From Carthagonibacter sp032251515 (GTDB lineage Bacteria > Gemmatimonadota > Gemmatimonadetes > Palauibacterales > Palauibacteraceae): a stretch of DNA of 64,000 nucleotides. Under the pieces are notes generated by a model. That model was given only the letters and a program-made list of their open reading frames with translations, ran no database searches and had not been told where the DNA came from. Location of the stretch: assembly GCA_032251515.1 (NCBI GenBank), contig JAVVDU010000001.1:62001-126000 (forward strand), read 5' to 3'. Below, one piece after another: positions 1 through 7,448 of the stretch. Numbering within the stretch: the stretch's first letter is position 1; every line of letters starts with the position of its first letter. Position numbers and translations under genes: made by a program.

Positions 1-63
1 CTTGTTGCCGGCCGGCCGGAACCGACCCTCCAGGCGGGCGGGGCCTTCGATGCGGTAGTGCAC
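1..63 (-). CDS. murA: UDP-N-acetylglucosamine 1-carboxyvinyltransferase, N-terminal fragment
   Basis: Only the first 21 codons lie in the window; the rest runs off the left edge. They begin with GTG and read VHYRIEGPARLEGRF, then RPAGNK, which fits the MurA opening (substrate-binding Lys followed by Asn in GAKN or GNKN). An AGGAG box sits seven bases before the GTG. MurA transfers enolpyruvate to UDP-GlcNAc in the first committed step of peptidoglycan synthesis in the cytoplasm. The related enzyme AroA would show GDKS at this place, so MurA is preferred, but the fragment is very short. Confidence 0.7.
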   Translation of the reverse strand, partial: MHYRIEGPARLEGRFRPAGNK

Positions 64-197
64 TGGAGCGCTCCTGTTCGACGTGCGCGGGGCCGCCGTC
101 TTCCCTGCTCCCGGCCGGACCGGGTCGACCCGGGAAAAGTAGGCGAGCCGCCGGCGGGCGGGCAACGCGCGATCCGGTCGGCGGACGCCGCGCCGCG

Positions 198-226
198 TTG
201 ACAGGGGCCGACCTCCGCATCATGCT
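198..226 (+). promoter_or_regulatory. sigma70-type promoter of the IIA/PII-like/antiporter operon
   Basis: TTGACA (198-203) is a perfect -35 box, followed by a 17-base spacer and CATGCT (221-226), which keeps A2, T3 and T6 of TATAAT. It lies about 65 bases before the first gene start in an otherwise empty 228-base gap between divergent murA and this operon. The -10 box is weak, so the call rests on the -35 box and spacing. Confidence 0.5.
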
Positions 227-291
227 CCCTCCGGGCCCGGCGCACCCGGCCCCACGGGAAGCCGCGAAGGCCAGCCAGGAGGTGTCCCGCC

Positions 292-756
292 ATGAAGCTC
301 TCGGAATTCGTCGAACCGGACCTGATCGTCACGGACGTCGAGGCCGGCGACGTGGAGGACGTCCTCCGCCAGCTTCTCGTGCCCCTCGCCGAGCGGGGTG
401 GCGCGCAGGACCCGGACCGGGTCCTCAAGGCCCTGCTCGCCCGCGAGAAGGTGCTCAGCACGGGCATCGGCCAGGGAATCGCCGTTCCGCACGCCGTCTG
501 CGACGCCGTCGTCGACCCCAGCCTGATCGTCGGCCTGTCGCCCGGAGGCGTGGACTTCCACTCGATGGACGAAGCCCCGGTGCACGTCTTCTTCGTCCTG
601 CTGTCGCCGCCCGATCGGGCGGGGCATCACATCCGCCTCCTGGCGCGCATCGCCAGGCTGTCCCGTCACCCGGAGTTCGTGACCTCGCTGCGCGCGAGCG
701 CGGGAGCGGACGAAGTCGTGGCGCGAATCCGGGACTACGAGCGCGATCACGTCTGA
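292..756 (+). CDS. PTS EIIA-like regulatory protein (PtsN/fructose IIA family)
   Basis: This 154-residue protein is a stand-alone EIIA domain of the PtsN/fructose type. The phosphorylatable histidine is His67 in GIAVPHAVCD, and the full fold length is present. Such proteins accept phosphate from EI/HPr-type proteins and in Proteobacteria regulate potassium transport and other processes rather than import sugar. The start is set by AGGAGGTG eight bases upstream. No EI, HPr or permease gene is in the window. It opens an operon with a PII-like protein and a cation/proton antiporter, so a role in controlling that antiporter is a reasonable inference. The family call is firm; the target is not shown by sequence. 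Confidence 0.88.
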   Translation: MKLSEFVEPDLIVTDVEAGDVEDVLRQLLVPLAERGGAQDPDRVLKALLAREKVLSTGIGQGIAVPHAVCDAVVDPSLIVGLSPGGVDFHSMDEAPVHVFFVLLSPPDRAGHHIRLLARIARLSRHPEFVTSLRASAGADEVVARIRDYERDHV

Positions 757-825
757 CGACGGCCGGGACGCGGCATCGGGCACCACGCGACTCGGCCGCG
801 CGCGACCACCGGGAGGGAACGGGCG

Positions 826-1179
826 ATGGAACTCCTGATCGCCGTGATCAACGACGTGGACCGGATGGACGAGATCCTCTCGGGGTTCCTCGAGATCGGG
901 ATCACCGGCGCCACGATCTTCGACAGCGAGGGCATGGGCCGGGTCCTCAGCCACGACATCCCGATCTTCGCGGGCCTGCAGACCCTGATCTCCCGTTCGC
1001 GGCCGCAGAATCAGACGCTGTTCAGCGTGATCGACGACCCGCGGAAGGTGGACGAGGCGATCGCCCTCCTGCAGGAGGTGTGCGGCCGGTTCGACGACCC
1101 CGCCACGGGCATCGCGATCACCGTGCCGGTGACGAGGGTCGTCGGCCTGGCCTCGGAACTGGGCGGGCCCGACATTTGA
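826..1179 (+). CDS. PII-like (GlnB-fold) regulatory protein
   Basis: The 117-residue protein follows the PII/CutA ferredoxin-like pattern: beta1 LLIAVINDV, then an EIGITGATIFDSEGMGR segment matching the Gv-GaTv-GxGR region of GlnB, a variable T-loop-like stretch, FSVIDDPRKVDEA, and a closing GIAITVPVTRVVG segment. The T-loop tyrosine and the classical ATP-binding loop of true GlnB are not recognisable, so this is a PII-like relative rather than a nitrogen sensor. GGGAGG lies upstream. Its stop overlaps the antiporter start by four bases, so the two proteins are probably made together. PII-like proteins commonly bind nucleotides and gate transporters; that role here is inference. Confidence 0.72.
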   Translation: MELLIAVINDVDRMDEILSGFLEIGITGATIFDSEGMGRVLSHDIPIFAGLQTLISRSRPQNQTLFSVIDDPRKVDEAIALLQEVCGRFDDPATGIAITVPVTRVVGLASELGGPDI

Positions 1180-2399
1180 AGCTCCTGTTCGCGGCCGTCG
1201 CGCTCGGCCTGCTCAGCATCCTCGGATCGCGCTTCGCCTTCCGCAGCCGGCGCGCCTCGCTGGGGATGCGGCTCCTGTTTTCGTCCGGGCTGCCCTTCGT
1301 GCTCGCCGGCCTGCTGCTCGGGCCCCACGGAACGGGGCTGCTGGGCCCCGCCGTGCTGCCCTCCTTCTCGCCGTTCATCGTGCTCGGGCTCGGCTGGATC
1401 GGCCTGTCGTTCGGGCTCCAGTTCGAGCCCAGGGCCTTCGCCGCCTTCCGGCCGCGCGCGCCGGCCGTGGCGTTCGGCCAGGCGGGGATCGCGTGGCTCG
1501 TGCTGGCGGGCGGGCTCGCGGCCCTGTTCGGACGCCCGGGAGGACCGGACTCCGGTGCCTTCCCGGCGGCGATCGCCGCTGCCGCGGCAGGCTCGGCCTC
1601 GAGTCCGACGGGCGTCGCCGTGGTGTTCGGATCCGCCCGCGTCCGGGGCCCCCTGTCCCATATCATCCGCCTCGCCTCCAGCCTGGACGCGGCGGTGGGA
1701 ATCACTTGCCTCGCCGTGCTCTACGCGGCGATCCACGTGACGGCGGCGCCGGCGTACGTCGAGGTCGGACTCCTGCGCTGGCTCCTCGCGCCCCTGCTGC
1801 TCGCCGTATTCCTGGGCTGGCTGTTCCTGTCGCTCACCCGCGAGAAGCCCCCGGGCGGCGAGTCGCTGCTGTTCCTGCTCGGCCTCGCGCTGGTTCTCGC
1901 CGGCACCAGCCTGTCGCTCTCCGCCTCCGCCCTGTTCGCCGCCTCCCTGGCGGGGATGTTCCTCGCGGTCCTGTCGCCCCAGCGCCGCCGGGTCCAGGAG
2001 ATGCTCACCGCCTGGGAGAAGCCCGTGCACGTCGTGTTCCTGGTTCTCGCCGGCAGCCTGCTCGAGTTCGGCTCGTGGCACGTGGCGGTCCTGCTCGGCG
2101 CATACCTCCTGCTCCGCGTGGCCGGCAAGACCGCCGGTGGACGCCTGGCCGGTTCGCTCGGAGACCCCGGCGGCTCCGGCGGGTCCCTGGGGCTCGCCCT
2201 GCTTCCCCAAGGCGGCGTGTCCATCGCGATGGCCGTGTCCTCGCTGCTCGTGCTCCGCCAGCGGTTTCCGCATTCCGCGCTCGTGCCGGCGTTCTTCGAC
2301 GCGGTGGTGCTCGGGGTGATCGCGGGCGAGATCGCCGGCCCCCTGGTGATGCGGAGCGTACTGCGCGGCGCGGGTGAGATCGACGCGGGCGTCGCTTGA
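1176..2399 (+). CDS. cation/proton antiporter family membrane protein
   Basis: This 407-residue protein is almost entirely hydrophobic, with about eleven or twelve predicted membrane helices. The sequence SSPTGVAVVFGSA in the fourth to fifth helix region and the later RVAGKTAGG segment resemble the discontinuous core helices of CPA-type sodium or potassium/proton antiporters. I see no C-terminal TrkA-N or USP domain, which many relatives carry, so regulation may come from the two separate upstream proteins. The start is TTG at 1176, overlapping the PII-like stop as TTGA; the next in-frame ATG would remove the first helix. Ion specificity cannot be told. Confidence 0.75.
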   Translation: MKLLFAAVALGLLSILGSRFAFRSRRASLGMRLLFSSGLPFVLAGLLLGPHGTGLLGPAVLPSFSPFIVLGLGWIGLSFGLQFEPRAFAAFRPRAPAVAFGQAGIAWLVLAGGLAALFGRPGGPDSGAFPAAIAAAAAGSASSPTGVAVVFGSARVRGPLSHIIRLASSLDAAVGITCLAVLYAAIHVTAAPAYVEVGLLRWLLAPLLLAVFLGWLFLSLTREKPPGGESLLFLLGLALVLAGTSLSLSASALFAASLAGMFLAVLSPQRRRVQEMLTAWEKPVHVVFLVLAGSLLEFGSWHVAVLLGAYLLLRVAGKTAGGRLAGSLGDPGGSGGSLGLALLPQGGVSIAMAVSSLLVLRQRFPHSALVPAFFDAVVLGVIAGEIAGPLVMRSVLRGAGEIDAGVA

Positions 2400-2430
2400 G
2401 GTGACGGCCCGGAACCTGCGGCGGATCTGG

Positions 2431-2459
2431 TTGAGAGGCCGTGCGCGCGGGCCTATGTT
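2431..2459 (+). promoter_or_regulatory. promoter before the coiled-coil/phospholipase genes
   Basis: TTGAGA (2431-2436), 17-base spacer, TATGTT (2454-2459). The same box pair recurs in front of rex (TTGAGC-17-TATGTT). The start codon at 2504 is 45 bases downstream of the -10 box. The A/T-rich hexamers stand out sharply in GC-rich surroundings. Confidence 0.6.
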
Positions 2460-2503
2460 GCAGGTCCGCAGCGGGGCCGGCCTTCGACGACAGGAGATTT
2501 CTG

Positions 2504-2965
2504 GTGGCCTTCTACGATGTCCTCGTGCACGTCGCACTGATCATCTGGATCCTGATCGGCGGGGCGGTGCTCGTCGGTTCGGCGGTGCTGCTGCCCCGCC
2601 TGCTCGGCGCGCTCTCCCAGCTCGATCGGCTCACTCTCGTGGTCACCGACCAGATCCTGCCGATGGCCGAACGATTCGACGCGGTGGGCGACCGTCTCGG
2701 CGTGCTGGCCGACGCGGCGATCGTACAGGTCGACCAGGTCGACAGGACGGTGGCGCGCGCCACGGATTCCGTGGAGCGCATGATCGACGTGGCCGAGGAG
2801 CGGATCGCGGAGATCAACGCGCTTCTGACGGTGGCGATCGAGGAGGCGGAGGAGACGTTCTATTCCACCGCCGGGGTCCTGCGGGCCCTGCGGGGCGGCC
2901 GCCGGGGCCGGCGCCGGCGCTTCGGCATTCCGCGGCGGGACGGCCGGAGGCGACGGATCGGCTGA
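2504..2965 (+). CDS. DUF948-like membrane-anchored coiled-coil protein
   Basis: The 153-residue product has one N-terminal membrane helix (about residues 8-30, VHVALIIWILIGGAVLVGS), then a long amphipathic helical region with repeated Val/Leu heptads (about 35-125), and a very basic Arg-rich tail. This is the layout of DUF948-type proteins, small inner-membrane proteins of unknown function. The GTG start at 2504 is preferred over the longer reading frame because AGGAG lies seven bases before it and the membrane helix then begins near residue 8. Its TGA overlaps the next ATG by one base (TGATG), indicating coupling with the phospholipase gene. Confidence 0.6.
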   Translation: MAFYDVLVHVALIIWILIGGAVLVGSAVLLPRLLGALSQLDRLTLVVTDQILPMAERFDAVGDRLGVLADAAIVQVDQVDRTVARATDSVERMIDVAEERIAEINALLTVAIEEAEETFYSTAGVLRALRGGRRGRRRRFGIPRRDGRRRRIG

Positions 2966-3966
2966 TGCGCCCGACGCCCGTAGCCGTCGCGGCGCTCGCC
3001 CTCGGCCTGTTGCTGCTGACTCCCGACGCCGCCTTCGCCTGGGGTCCCGCCACGCACGTACAGATCGGGATGGAAGTGCTGCGGTCGCTGGACCTGCTTC
3101 CCGGGCACGTCGCCGCGGTGCTGGCCCAGTACCCGATCGACTTCCTGTACGGGAATCTCGCCGCGGACATCTCGCTCGGGAAGAAGTACGCCCAGGTCGG
3201 ACGGCACTGCCACGACTGGGCCGTGGCGCGGGAGCTCCTCGACGAGGCTGGAGACGACGAGCGGCTCGTCGCCGCGTCGCTCGGCTACTGCAGCCACCTG
3301 GCGGCCGACACGCTCGCCCACAACTCCTTCGTGCCGCGCATGCTGCTGCTCACCTCATCGACCCGGGCCCTGGGCCACTCCTACTGGGAGCACCGCATGG
3401 ACTCCGACGTGGGGCCGGAGCACGCGGCGCTGGCGCGCTGGATCGTGACGCGCTTCGATCACTCGGCGGCCGATGCCCTGTTCCGCCGCGTCCTGTCCAG
3501 CACCCTGTTCAGCTTCGGGACGAACCGCCGGATTTTCCGGGGCATCGTGCGGATCAACGGAAACGAGAGCTGGCAGGCCGTGTTCGACTCGGTGGTCGAC
3601 AATTCCCGCTGGGACCTCGACCCCACGACGGTCGCCCGGTACCTGCGGCACGCATTCGATGCGTCGGCCGACTATCTCCGGCACGGCGAGGACTCGGGGC
3701 CCGCGGCGCGGGACCCCGTCGGGGAGCGGGCCCTCGGCGAGGCGAAGCGCATCCGGCGCCGGGTGCTGCTGGCCGGGGGATGGCGCAGCGCCGAGGCGAT
3801 CGAGGCGACGGCCGACCACCACTTCGCGCTGCCGATCGGCGCCACGGAGCTCTGGCTGCAGCGTGGCGCGACCGCCACCGAGGCCGCCGCGCAGGTCGAG
3901 CGGGAGCTGGTCCGGGCCCGGTCGGCCCCGCCCGTCTCCGCGCTCGAAGTCGTGCTGGAAGGCTGA
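2965..3966 (+). CDS. secreted zinc-dependent phospholipase C family protein
   Basis: This 333-residue protein starts with a signal peptide whose AFA-W junction (residues 23-26) would leave tryptophan as first mature residue, followed by GPATH. In Bacillus-type phospholipase C the free amino group of Trp1 and nearby histidines bind zinc. Further candidate ligands lie in GRHCHDW and in HLAADTLAHNSF. The family hydrolyses phospholipid headgroups outside the cytoplasm. The ATG overlaps the upstream stop. The gene ends three bases from the convergent helicase gene, leaving no room for a terminator. The substrate is unknown. Confidence 0.78.
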   Translation: MRPTPVAVAALALGLLLLTPDAAFAWGPATHVQIGMEVLRSLDLLPGHVAAVLAQYPIDFLYGNLAADISLGKKYAQVGRHCHDWAVARELLDEAGDDERLVAASLGYCSHLAADTLAHNSFVPRMLLLTSSTRALGHSYWEHRMDSDVGPEHAALARWIVTRFDHSAADALFRRVLSSTLFSFGTNRRIFRGIVRINGNESWQAVFDSVVDNSRWDLDPTTVARYLRHAFDASADYLRHGEDSGPAARDPVGERALGEAKRIRRRVLLAGGWRSAEAIEATADHHFALPIGATELWLQRGATATEAAAQVERELVRARSAPPVSALEVVLEG

Positions 3967-3969
3967 GGC

Positions 3970-6234
3970 TCAGGCCGGTCGCAGTCCCGCGTGCGCGACG
4001 AGCACGCGTCTTCGCCCCGCCGCGCCGAAGTCGATCTCGGCCTTCGCCGAGCGACCCGATCCGCTCACCGAGACGATCTCTCCCGGCCCGAATTCCGGAT
4101 GGACCACCGATGCGCCCGGCTCGAGCCGGAGCGCCTCCTGGGAATCGGAGTAGTCGTACCGCACGCCCTCGGCTCTCCCGGACGGCGCGGCGGTCCGGCG
4201 GATCGGGCGGCGCCACGACCAGTCGGCCGGCGGCGGTTCCACGCCCCCGGCGGGGCGGCGCCGTCCCGCCTTCCCGCCGGGTCGCCGGCGGGGCTCCCCC
4301 GCGCCGTCCCAGCGGCGGTGCACTCCTGCGGCGGGGATCTCGTCGAGGAAGCGGGACGGAGACGAGCGCGTCTCGCTGCCGTGGCGCCAGCGCCGGTCGG
4401 CGTGCAGGAGGGCCAGCCGGTCCTGCGCGCGCGTGACTCCCACGTAGAACAGTCGCCGCTCCTCCTCGAGCTCCTCGCGCGACTCGCTCGCCCGGGCCAG
4501 GGGAAACAGGCCGTCCTCCAGCCCCACCACGAACACCGCCGGGAATTCCATCCCCTTCGCGTTGTGCAGCGTCATCAGGGTCACGCCGCCGGACGCCGCG
4601 TCGTAGTCGTCCACGTCGGCGTGCAGGGCGGCCGACTGCAGGTACACCTCGAGGTCGGTCGCGTCCGCCGCCGCGTCCTCCACCTCGCCACGCTCGAACG
4701 CCGCGGCCGCCGCCAGGAGCTCGGTCAGATTGGCCAGCCGGTCCGCACCGTCCTCCTCCGCCTCGAGGGCGGTGGCGAGCCCGAACGTCCGGATGCACTC
4801 CCGCATGACCTCTTCCACGTCGGCTTCGCGGGCCAGCTCCGCCAGCGACGCGATGCCCGCCGCGAAGTCCTGCAGCGCCGCGGCGCCCGCCCGCGGAACG
4901 GACGGCTCCTCCCCCGCCAGCTCGGCCGCCGCGAGTACGGGAACGCGGCGCTCCGTGGCCAGGCGGCGCACCTTCTCGAGCGTCACCGTTCCCACGCCAC
5001 GGCGCGGCCAGGCCACGGCCCGCGCGAACGCCGCGTCGTCGGCCGGGTTCACCGCGAGTTGCAGGTAGGACAGCACGTCCTTCACCTCGCGGCGCTCGTA
5101 GAAGCGGACCCCTCCCACGATCCGGTACGGGATACGGGCCCGCCGGAGGGCATCCTCGAACGGGCGCGACTGGGCGTTCGTGCGATACAGGACCACCGAG
5201 TCGCCCGCCCCGAGCCCTCCCTGGCCTGACCGGATCCGGTCCACCACCCAGGCGGCCTCCGCCCGCTCGTCGGCGAGCCGCACGACCTCCACGGGCTCCC
5301 CCCCGGGTCGGACGGTCCGCAGGCGCTTCTCCTTCCGGTCCCGGTTGCGGGCGATCACCTCGTTCGCCACGTGCAGGATCGCGGCCGACGAGCGGTAGTT
5401 CTCCTCCAGGCGCACGACCGCGGCGCCGGGAAAGTCGCGTTCGAAGTCGAGGATGTTCCTGAGGTCCGCACCCCGCCAGCCGTAGATCGACTGGTCGTCG
5501 TCGCCCACCACGCACACGTTCCGGTGCACGGCGGCCAGCCGCTTCACGATGCGGTACTGGGCGTGGTTCGTGTCCTGGTACTCGTCGACCAGCACGTGCA
5601 GGAAGCGTGCGGCGTAGCGCTCGCCCACCTCCTCGTGGTCCTCGAGGAGGCGGACGGCCTGCACGAGCAGGTCGTCGAAGTCGTACGCCTGCGAGGCCGC
5701 CAGGGCCCGCTCGTAGAGGGGATAGACGTCCGCCACGGCGCGGCCCGCCAGGTCGAACGCCCGCGCCGCGTACTCCTCGGGCCCGACCAGCGCGTTCTTC
5801 GCCTCCGAGATCCGGCCGCGCAGCGCGCCCGGCGACCACCGCTTCACGTCCAGCCCCGCCTGCTCCATCGCCCGGCGCAGGGTGCGCAGCGAGTCGTCCT
5901 CGTCGTAGATCGAGAAGCGGGAGCCGCGGGGCAGGCGGTCCCCCTCGCGACGCAGCAGCCGCGCGCAGATCGCGTGAAACGTGCCGACCCAGAGCCCGTG
6001 CGGCTCCGCGCCGAGCAGCTCCGCGATCCGCTCCCGCATCACGCCGGCGGCCTTGTTCGTGAACGTCACGGCGAGGATCCGGTGCGGCGGGATGCCTTCC
6101 TCGGCCACCAGGCGGGCGACGCGCGCCGTCAGCACGCGCGTCTTGCCGGAGCCCGCACCGGCCAGCACGAGGAGCGGTCCTTCGCGGTGCTCGACCGCGG
6201 CGCGCTGCTCCGGGTTCAGCGTCACGCCCCTCAC
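3970..6234 (-). CDS. pcrA: ATP-dependent DNA helicase, UvrD/PcrA type
   Basis: The 754-residue protein carries the full superfamily 1A helicase set: Q motif LNPEQRAAV, Walker A AGAGSGKT, motif Ia TFTNKAA, motif II VDEYQDTN, motif III GDDDQSIYGWRGAD, motif IV EENYRSS, motif V TLMTLHNAKGMEF and motif VI YVGVTRAQ. The Tudor-like C-terminal segment (GASVVHPEFGPGEIVSV) is typical of PcrA/UvrD. It unwinds DNA in nucleotide excision and mismatch repair and removes RecA filaments. The start is GTG, sharing GTGA with the stop of the upstream kinase gene. Family identity is very secure; PcrA versus UvrD naming is conventional. Confidence 0.95.
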   Translation of the reverse strand: MRGVTLNPEQRAAVEHREGPLLVLAGAGSGKTRVLTARVARLVAEEGIPPHRILAVTFTNKAAGVMRERIAELLGAEPHGLWVGTFHAICARLLRREGDRLPRGSRFSIYDEDDSLRTLRRAMEQAGLDVKRWSPGALRGRISEAKNALVGPEEYAARAFDLAGRAVADVYPLYERALAASQAYDFDDLLVQAVRLLEDHEEVGERYAARFLHVLVDEYQDTNHAQYRIVKRLAAVHRNVCVVGDDDQSIYGWRGADLRNILDFERDFPGAAVVRLEENYRSSAAILHVANEVIARNRDRKEKRLRTVRPGGEPVEVVRLADERAEAAWVVDRIRSGQGGLGAGDSVVLYRTNAQSRPFEDALRRARIPYRIVGGVRFYERREVKDVLSYLQLAVNPADDAAFARAVAWPRRGVGTVTLEKVRRLATERRVPVLAAAELAGEEPSVPRAGAAALQDFAAGIASLAELAREADVEEVMRECIRTFGLATALEAEEDGADRLANLTELLAAAAAFERGEVEDAAADATDLEVYLQSAALHADVDDYDAASGGVTLMTLHNAKGMEFPAVFVVGLEDGLFPLARASESREELEEERRLFYVGVTRAQDRLALLHADRRWRHGSETRSSPSRFLDEIPAAGVHRRWDGAGEPRRRPGGKAGRRRPAGGVEPPPADWSWRRPIRRTAAPSGRAEGVRYDYSDSQEALRLEPGASVVHPEFGPGEIVSVSGSGRSAKAEIDFGAAGRRRVLVAHAGLRPA

Positions 6235-7448
6235 GCGGCGTCTCCGGCCAGCGGCAGCTCGACGGAGAACACGGCGCCCCGCTCGGACGGCTCGAGCCGG
6301 AGCGATCCCCCGTGCGCGTCCACGACGATACGGCGCGCCAGCGACAGCCCCACGCCCCAGCCGCCGCTCTTGGTGGTCACGCCGACGTCGAACAGCGAGT
6401 CGCGGACCGCATCGGGCACGCCGGGCCCGTCGTCCTCCACGAGGAAACGGGCCCGGCCGGCGTGAACGCCGTCGTAGCGTACGCGGATCGTCCCCCGGCG
6501 GCCGGCCAGCGAGTCCAGGGCGTTCTTGATGAGGTTCTCGAAAGCCCACTCCAGCAGCACCGCGTCGCCGAGCACCGGGGGTCCCGCATCCGGCAGGTCG
6601 GACTGCAGCCGTACGCGTCCACCGAGCGAGGGCAGGCGGGCGCCGAAGTAGCGCTCGAGCCCCCGCAGCAGCTCGGGCACGTCGACGGGCCGCAGGACGG
6701 GGGCGTGCCCGATGGCCTCGAAGCGCCGCGAGACCTTCTCGAGACGGCGCAGGTCGTCGCGCATCTCGCTCCGCACGTCGACCTCCGTACCGACCGCGTC
6801 GGCGAGACGGGTCCCGCCTCCCGGCTCCCCGCTCACGTCGAGCAGCTCGAGCCACCCGACCAGGGAGCTCAGGGGCGTGCCCATCTGGTGAGCCGACTCG
6901 CGCGCCATCGCCGACCAGATCCGTTCCCGCTCCGCCTGGTAGTAGGTCCGGATGATCCACGCTCCTCCCGCGACGAACACGAGCAGGAGCGCCGACTGGA
7001 GCCAGGGAACCCACTTCAGCCGCCGCAGGAAGGCGGGCTCGCCGTAGTGCACGATGAAGCCCGCGTCCTCGTCCACCAGCGGTGGATTCCGGGCGTCGAG
7101 CACCCGCACGTACTCGCGCACGCGCGCCCGATCGGCCTCGTCTTCCAGGTCGGCTTCGAACGGGAGGTTCAGCGTCAGCGTGGGCGACCCGACCAGGTCG
7201 GTCTGCACCACCGGGATCTCCATCCCGTACAGCTCCTGGAGGAGCTGGAACTCTCCCTCCGGCGTGAGCCCCTCGGGCGACGCCGCCGCCTGCACGACCT
7301 GGAAGTAGATGCGGCTGAACACCTCGGCGTCACGCCGCAGCTCCTGCGCGATCTGCCACGTGTAGCTGACGTACGAGAGCAGGACGAGCCCGACCGCGAG
7401 CGCGATCGCCAGCGGGACCAGCCGATCCGCGCGGCCGCGGCGCTTCAC
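6231..7448 (-). CDS. membrane sensor histidine kinase
   Basis: The 405-residue protein has membrane helices at about residues 11-30 and 148-168 enclosing an extracytoplasmic sensor region of about 115 residues, then a kinase core. The phosphoacceptor is His187 in ESAHQMGTPLSSLVGW, an unusual H box (HQMGTP instead of HExRTP). N box ENLIKNALDS, G1 DDGPGV and G2 GWGVGLSLARRI are intact, so it should be active. No response regulator lies nearby, making it an orphan kinase here. It starts with GTG overlapping the serS stop, and its own stop overlaps pcrA. The signal sensed is unknown. Confidence 0.9.
   Translation of the reverse strand: MKRRGRADRLVPLAIALAVGLVLLSYVSYTWQIAQELRRDAEVFSRIYFQVVQAAASPEGLTPEGEFQLLQELYGMEIPVVQTDLVGSPTLTLNLPFEADLEDEADRARVREYVRVLDARNPPLVDEDAGFIVHYGEPAFLRRLKWVPWLQSALLLVFVAGGAWIIRTYYQAERERIWSAMARESAHQMGTPLSSLVGWLELLDVSGEPGGGTRLADAVGTEVDVRSEMRDDLRRLEKVSRRFEAIGHAPVLRPVDVPELLRGLERYFGARLPSLGGRVRLQSDLPDAGPPVLGDAVLLEWAFENLIKNALDSLAGRRGTIRVRYDGVHAGRARFLVEDDGPGVPDAVRDSLFDVGVTTKSGGWGVGLSLARRIVVDAHGGSLRLEPSERGAVFSVELPLAGDAA

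Noticed and set aside
1011..2537. Long antisense reading frame opposite the antiporter
   Set aside because: GC-rich codons leave few stops in other frames. The plus strand has family motifs and four-base coupling; the antisense product is low-complexity Arg/Gly/Glu.
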